Below are positions 58,536-64,000 of a stretch of 64,000 nucleotides of DNA, piece by piece. This DNA is from Cololabis saira (taxonomy: Eukaryota; Chordata; Actinopteri; Beloniformes; Belonidae). The stretch covers positions 15,226,625-15,290,624 of the forward strand of contig NC_084599.1 of assembly GCF_033807715.1 (NCBI RefSeq), given 5' to 3'. Each line of letters opens with the position of its first letter. Position 1 is the stretch's first letter. A model generated the notes under the pieces. It searched no databases. It was not told the DNA's origin and worked only from the letters and a program-made list of their open reading frames with translations. A program made the translations under genes and the position numbers.

Positions 58536-61470
58536 TGGGAGTCTGGACGGTCCTGACCCGCCCCGCCCATGAGACAAGACGGAGCCGGGTCTGGAGCTGG
58601 ACACGCGGGGCCGTGCAGGGGTTTCACGTGTCACCAGACTCCTCCTGGAGGGACAGAGTCAGTGTTACAAGTTCATCCCCACTTCCAGAGTGGAAAAAGT
58701 GTGCCGTGCTTTGCTGACACATTACCTCATCCCCTTATCAGTGAACGAAAAGCTCTTCAGATCTTATAGACAAACAACACTGAACTTTCAGAAATCCCAA
58801 AGGAAATGAATCCCTGTGGTGTTTACACTGCATAGCACATGTGCACACATGGACACTTTTTTTTAATGGAGATAAAATGTTTTGATCCTGGTTTTGGATC
58901 CCCAAAGATGGAGAATGTTTCTTCTTATATAGTGTTTTTATTACTCTTGAATTTTCCAGTTAGAAGGAAGGTTTGGCATACTGAAGAAAAAAAACCCACA
59001 AAAAAATGCAGACATTCTTCCTCGTTCTCTGGAAGAGAATTTCGCGCCCTGGTCTGTGCTGTTGCATAGCTGTTTTCACTCTCCACATATATGCCTGAAA
59101 GTATGGGTGTGTCTGTCTGCCTGGAGGATGCTAACAGTGGTGCATTCCACGTTTTTCACACATTGCTAGACTGATGTTTTCCGTTGCTTGGACCTCGTCC
59201 GTGTCACGACTGGGGATCACATTGTATTCTGACTTGTTTCTTTAAAGTGTTTTAAATGAACATCAGGTTTTCCATGAGTGTTCCCAAGAATCACTTCCCA
59301 CTGTCGGACATCATGGATAATTTTTTTAGCAGTTTCTAAGTTGCCTCATACCGGTAATAATGCAGTTCAATGTCAAACCACACGTGTCCCAAGCTCATTC
59401 AATTTATGAGTTTATCCATTTCGATTGCCAGAATGTTTAGGAATGTAGATTTGACATTTCTAAGGGCTCCTTATGATCAATTTTTGATGTACGATATTTA
59501 TCAGTCATGCATCTTTTAGGCTTGTTGGTCTGTCTGAGACCTCATTGTTGTCATTTTTTGACCATTACAATCCCTGTTGGCAATGAAAACAGATATGTAC
59601 AGTTTTATGGGTTTAACCATGAATATCAGCAACAGAATGTAAATTTTGTAGAAACTTAATATTTTAAGGAAATCATATACATAAGATAGAAATGTGAAGA
59701 TAAAGGGCAAGGGGATGAATATTTAACAGTGGTTTCCGTTCTTTTTAATACTTAACGCAGTGCTTTTAGTCCAAATACTCCCAGTACTAGATCCTGCCTT
59801 GCTTCATCTTTGACATTTCTCAGGTTTACGTGGTCTTTGTTTATAGACGCTTTTGTAGCATAATGTTTATATTTCCCTCACTTTAAGACTTGTGCCATAT
59901 TATATTCAACACAGGATCAAAGTGCTGTTGATTCCCCTGTTGCATCTTCTTTAAAGTACTTGAAAAATATGTGTTGCAAAATGTAAGTTGTTCATCAGGT
60001 CACACCAGATAAAGGATGTGCTTATGAAAACTGAAAAGAAGCGTTCTTATTGTTTACAACAAGGAAATCTTTATCCAGAGTGCACCTTTCTTAATCATTT
60101 AAATCCACCTGCATTGTCTGCAAAAACATGTCTCTGGTTGCCTGCTGCAGGAGATTAATACTTTACACTAAAGCCTTAAGACAAAATGTACTATTTGGCT
60201 GATCACTGACCGGTAGACTGAGAACATTTCTCTTCCATGAAATTGTATCATAACTTGTATCATAAAAAACCTACCATTGTTACAAGGTAAATTTGCTTTA
60301 AGATCACTTCAAAGAGCAACTTCATTCTGACCTCTGGGTGGAAAAAATGTTTGTTAGAAGAAAAACATCTTGATATATTTCATTCGTGGTATGGTGAACA
60401 GGAATTCACACGTTTATCACAGGAGTTAAGGAAAAAAAACATACAAAACTTGTATTTTCAAAGTATTCACCCCAATGTATTTAGTTGGCAGGGTCTCATC
60501 TGGAGAAAACATGTTAAAAGGAAAGACATGAGGGACACAGAAGACTGTATAAAATCCAGAGTGTATCCATAATTTATCTTCTTACGTCCCCTCGGACATT
60601 TGTTTGGAACCCAACAAGTGTGAAAAAAAACGTCCTATTTGTGTGCGGGTATTATTATTTTTAAATAACACAAAGGTCGATAATAAGTCAGCCACTATCA
60701 AAAATTATTTGACTTCATCAAATATGCAAAGGTTTTGTTGTTCTTGGATAATTTACAGATGTTCTCCCTCTCAGCAGTTTAATGAAAGCAAACCAAACTG
60801 GATTGATGTCATAAATCTAACTTTACAAAGTCCGCGGAACAGAGCTAAGTAGAAAACTGGCTGTACATCTGGATGCAGGCGACCGTAAACCATGCTATCT
60901 ATATGCTTCTTTACCTCACTTTACCTCATAATTGTTCTGCTAACACACCTCAATAATAAATATTTTATACTTTGTTGTTGCCATTAATGAGCTTAATTTA
61001 AATGCTTAATTATTGGAACCAAATAAATTTAATAGAAACCATGTGCAAAGAAAAAACTGTTTAGATCATTTTGGTAAATGAAGCATGAAGCATTTTTATT
61101 CATTTTGATTGGATTGTTACTGGTTCACCAGTATCTTGTTGCTTTAGTGGATGATTTTAACAATGTCCTCTCATTTCAAACCAGTTTTATTAATAAAAAC
61201 GGTCACCTTTGGAGTAAAAACAGGCAGAAAGAGCAGATTTGGACTCAAGAGATTTTAGTTCACTTCCATATAAAAAGCACACACTGCACAGTAAGCAAAT
61301 ATTTAACCACCAGCACATTTCAGCTAGTGATTCATCACTGACACTTTAATTTAAACTGCTGTCAGAAGCGAAGAGTGCTTCACACATACAAAGGGAGCTG
61401 TGTCTTGATATCCAGTCACTCTTTGTCTCCTGACTATCCAGTACATGAACACACTGTATAAATAAAAGTT
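58536..61470 (+). other. scml2: Probable SCML2 3' UTR and downstream DNA
   Basis: No coding frame of note follows the SCML2 stop. AATAAA hexamers at 60955-60960, 61022-61027 and 61461-61466 are candidate polyadenylation signals, so a long 3' UTR of 2.4-2.9 kb is possible. Which one is used cannot be told from sequence. Confidence 0.4.
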
Positions 61471-62570
61471 GTACAAATAATAAATTAGTGGAGGTCCAGT
61501 CCAACTAAAGTGATCAGTTCAACCTGCTAAACCACAGAGCTCTCTGTTGAAGTGGACGCATGACTGAATGTTCTGGGATAGCTTTCAGAACATGGACATA
61601 AATAAAGAACCGGTAAAAGTCAAGCTTCTAGATATTTTCCATTTCTGTTTGTCAAGACCGTCTCCATATGGCTGTTATTAGTTCTTGGCCTTCAGCTTTC
61701 AGATTTACATAACTTCTGCAGGAACAAAGGCAGCAATGCAGTTTAAGCAGACTGGATAGGACACCCTGGGACCTTTTCAACTAAATCATGACAAAGTGCA
61801 CTCAATATGTTAAATAAACATACACACACAGAGCAATACAGTCCACATTCACAACTGTCGTCGTGATCGTGAGGGCAAGAAATACCATGGTCCACAAAAC
61901 CAACAAAAAAATGACACCAAATCACAAGAAACAACATTTTTTTTCACACAGGCATGTCTGATAACGGGGAGGTGGAGTCCGATCAATACTGACTCTAGTA
62001 AAAACTGACACACAAAACATTGTTTTCTCATTTAAGCAAAGAAGCCAACTTCCCCTCATCTCCCAGATGATTTAAATGAGGAGTTGACTTTATAAAAACA
62101 AACTCATCTAGATTCCTTAATAATTCCTTAATTCCTTCCTTAATAACTTAATGAAAACAGCAGCGAGTTACAGTGTTTTAAACACTTGCTGTGAGGCATT
62201 TCATTAGCTTTGGCTAATTCAGCCAGCAATTAAAACATCAAAGCTAGTAAATGCTCTCTATTTGAACAGGCTCACAGAATGTCTTTGAATGTAGAGTCAG
62301 AGCAAAACAAACAAAAAAAATGCTTTGCTGCAAAACAAAGACACTATCTTGTGAATGAAAACTGCTGTCACCATTTACTCAGTGAGGTTGTGGTTCTGGT
62401 CTTGCTCTTCTTAGCTTTGGTGCACGTTGCAGAAGCAGCCCCACAAGAAATATGCCTAATATTCCTAACTAGTCAAACTGTCTTAAATCCAGCAAAAATA
62501 ACTGCCACTGAGGTGAGAAAAATGTTGACTACACTTCTTAAAACTAGGTAAATAGTCTAGGCACTAGACA
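61471..62570. other. Intergenic, nothing recognised
   Basis: AT-rich DNA between the likely end of SCML2 and the LINE at 62583. The small frames on both strands have no recognisable domains. Confidence 0.5.
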
Positions 62571-62585
62571 AATAGTAAGACCGAC

Positions 62586-62718
62586 CGACCATCCATCCAT
62601 CCATCCATCCATCCATCCATCCATCCATCCATCCATCCATCCATCCATTCATCCATCCATCCATCCATCCATCCATCCATCCATCCATCCATCCATCCAT
62701 CCATCCATCCATCCATCT
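62586..62718. repeat. (ATCC)n tail of the LINE
   Basis: About 33 ATCC units with one T substitution near 62648. It forms the 3' tail of the LINE and abuts the target duplication. Confidence 0.97.
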
Positions 62719-63845
62719 TCTTCTGCTTAACCAGTACTGGGTCGGGGGGCAGCAGTCTCAACAGAGATGCCCAGACTTCTCTCACCCCAGACACTTCCTC
62801 CAGCTCCTCCAGGGGGGAGTCCGAGGCGTTCCCAGGCCAGCCGAGAGACACAGTCTCTCCAGCGTGTCCTGGGTCTTCCCCGGGGTCTCTTCCCGGTGGG
62901 ACATGCCTGGAACACCTCCCTAGGGAGGAGGGACATGCCTGGAACACCTCCCTAGGGAGGCATCCAGGTGGATCCGGTACAGATGTCCAAGCCACCTCAG
63001 CTGACTCCTCTCAATGTGAAGGAGCAGCGGCTCGACTCCGAACTCCTCCCGGGTGACGAACTCCTCACCCTATCTCTAAGGGAGCGTCCAGCCACCCTGC
63101 GGAGGAAACTCATCTCGGCCGCTTGTATCCACGATCTTGTCTTTTCGGTCACTACCCAAAGTTCATGACCATAGGTGAGGGTAGGGGCGTAGATTGACCG
63201 GTAAATCGAGAGCTTCGCCTTTCGACTCCGCTCCTTCTTCACCACGACGGTCCGGTACATCGACCGCATAACTGCGGACGCTGCACCGATCCGTCTGTCA
63301 ATCTCACGCTCCATTGTTCCCTCACTAGTGAACAAAACCCCGAGATACTTGAACTCCTCCACCTGAAGCAGGACTTCTCCACCCACCCGGAGAAGGCACG
63401 CCACCCTTTCCCGGTGGAGAGCCAGGGTCTTGGTTTTGGAGGTGCTGATTCTCATTCCACCCACTGCAAACCGCCCCAACATGCTGAAGGTCCTGGCCTG
63501 ATGAAGTCAACAGGACAACATCATCCGCAAAAAGCAGAGATGGAATTCTGTGGTTCCCAAAGTCCAACATGCACTGGGAACAAGTCTGACTTACTGCCGG
63601 CAATGTGAACCAATCTCCTGCTCCGATCATACAGAGACCTAACAGCCCGTAACAGAGGGCCCCGGACCCCATACTCACTGAGCCCCCCACAAAGTGCCAC
63701 GAGGGACACGGTCAAATGCCTTCTCCAGATGCATATGGCACATGTGGACTGATTGGGCAACTTCCCATGAACCCCTCAATACCCTGCAGAGGGTATAGAG
63801 CTCCACTATTGACCAAATTCTCCTCTCCAGTACCCTGGCATAGAC
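62719..63845 (-). pseudogene. Broken LINE ORF2 (reverse transcriptase to C-terminus)
   Basis: Fragments in three frames. 63675-63863 has EKAFDRVPRGTLWG, the block before the RT palm. 63325-63690 has IPSLLFADDVVLLTSS with the catalytic FADD. 62997-63482 has VEEFKYLGVLFTSEGTMERE, KAKLSIYRSIYAPTLTYGHE and AEMSFLRRVAGRSLRDRVR. 62727-62936 has [20 protein letters not shown]. Several frameshifts separate them, one caused by a 32-bp tandem duplication at 62899-62962. Not functional. Confidence 0.9.
62899..62962. repeat. 32-bp tandem duplication in the LINE
   Basis: GGACATGCCTGGAACACCTC plus the following 12 bases occurs twice with a period of 32 bp (starts 62899 and 62931). Since 32 is not a multiple of three it shifts the reading frame. 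Confidence 0.93.
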
Positions 63846-64000
63846 TGAGAATAGTAAGACCAATTTTCTTGAAACAAGGCTTTTTTTTTTTACTGTCTAA
63901 AAAATGAGCAGTTTTTGCAGTGCAGCCAATCAGGAAAGAGCGACCTGAGCAATCTAATGATGACCATGTTCATTTCTAATGACGGGGCACCGCTGAACAA

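Larger units (their letters stand above)
62583..63849 (-). mobile_element. 5'-truncated RTE-like LINE with target duplication
   Basis: An exact 12-bp repeat AATAGTAAGACC flanks it (62571-62582 and 63850-63861). On the minus strand it starts mid-ORF2, runs through the reverse-transcriptase core, and ends in a long tandem tail. That tail is ATCC repeat on the plus strand (62586-62718). The length is 1267 bp, so most of the 5' part was lost at insertion. The clade is inferred from the protein motifs and tail type. Confidence 0.9.

Overview
The window is vertebrate nuclear DNA, most likely from a percomorph-type teleost fish. Short coding exons with GT-AG splice sites are separated by long AT-rich introns. 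The introns carry fish-typical repeats: hAT, Tc1/mariner, Harbinger-like and pogo-like DNA elements, L1-, L2- and RTE-type LINE fragments, and very long GATA, CA, TA and ATT microsatellites. Nothing prokaryotic (operons, CRISPR, phage) is present. I saw no tRNA or rRNA gene.

Two protein-coding genes lie head to head. On the minus strand, positions 34670 down to 1365 hold 12 coding exons of CDKL5, a CMGC serine/threonine kinase. They give the start codon, the complete kinase domain and much of the C-terminal tail (713 codons plus one base, every junction in phase). The remaining C-terminal exons lie beyond the left edge. On the plus strand, positions 45292 to 58535 hold 14 coding exons of an SCML2-type Polycomb protein. 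It has two MBT repeats, a SLED domain and a C-terminal SAM domain, and conceptual splicing gives 703 residues. CDKL5 and SCML2 are also divergent neighbours on human Xp22, so this is conserved synteny and supports both names. About 10.5 kb separates the two start codons. CCAAT-box clusters near 36.9 kb and 43.8-43.9 kb may mark the promoters.

Layout: 1-5.2 kb, CDKL5 tail exons and last kinase exons; 5.3-6.0 kb, hAT MITE with 8-bp target duplication; 9.4-9.8 kb, two kinase exons; 11.1-16.3 kb, a three-layer transposon nest; 16.8-17.9 kb, four kinase exons; 17.9-32.1 kb, a 14-kb intron with a palindromic MITE, a decayed Tc1 copy, LINE tails and a 200-bp GATA tract; 32.1-34.8 kb, the first two coding exons; 34.8-45.2 kb, intergenic or 5' non-coding DNA with an L1 relic split by a hAT MITE, a 270-bp foldback, a minisatellite and TA/ATT microsatellites; 45.2-58.5 kb, SCML2 with a MULE-like element and a pogo-like remnant in its introns; 58.5-62.6 kb, probable 3' UTR and flank; 62.6-63.85 kb, a 5'-truncated RTE-like LINE with target duplication.

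The strongest item beyond ordinary genes is the nest. An intact-looking hAT element (11979-15737; 8-bp duplication; uninterrupted 770-codon transposase with the expected catalytic residues) sits inside an older terminal-inverted-repeat element (11146-16329). It is itself hit by a 104-bp palindromic MITE (15266-15369). I found no convincing new biological system. The findings are about transposon structure, nesting and possible recent activity, plus a few regulatory candidates.
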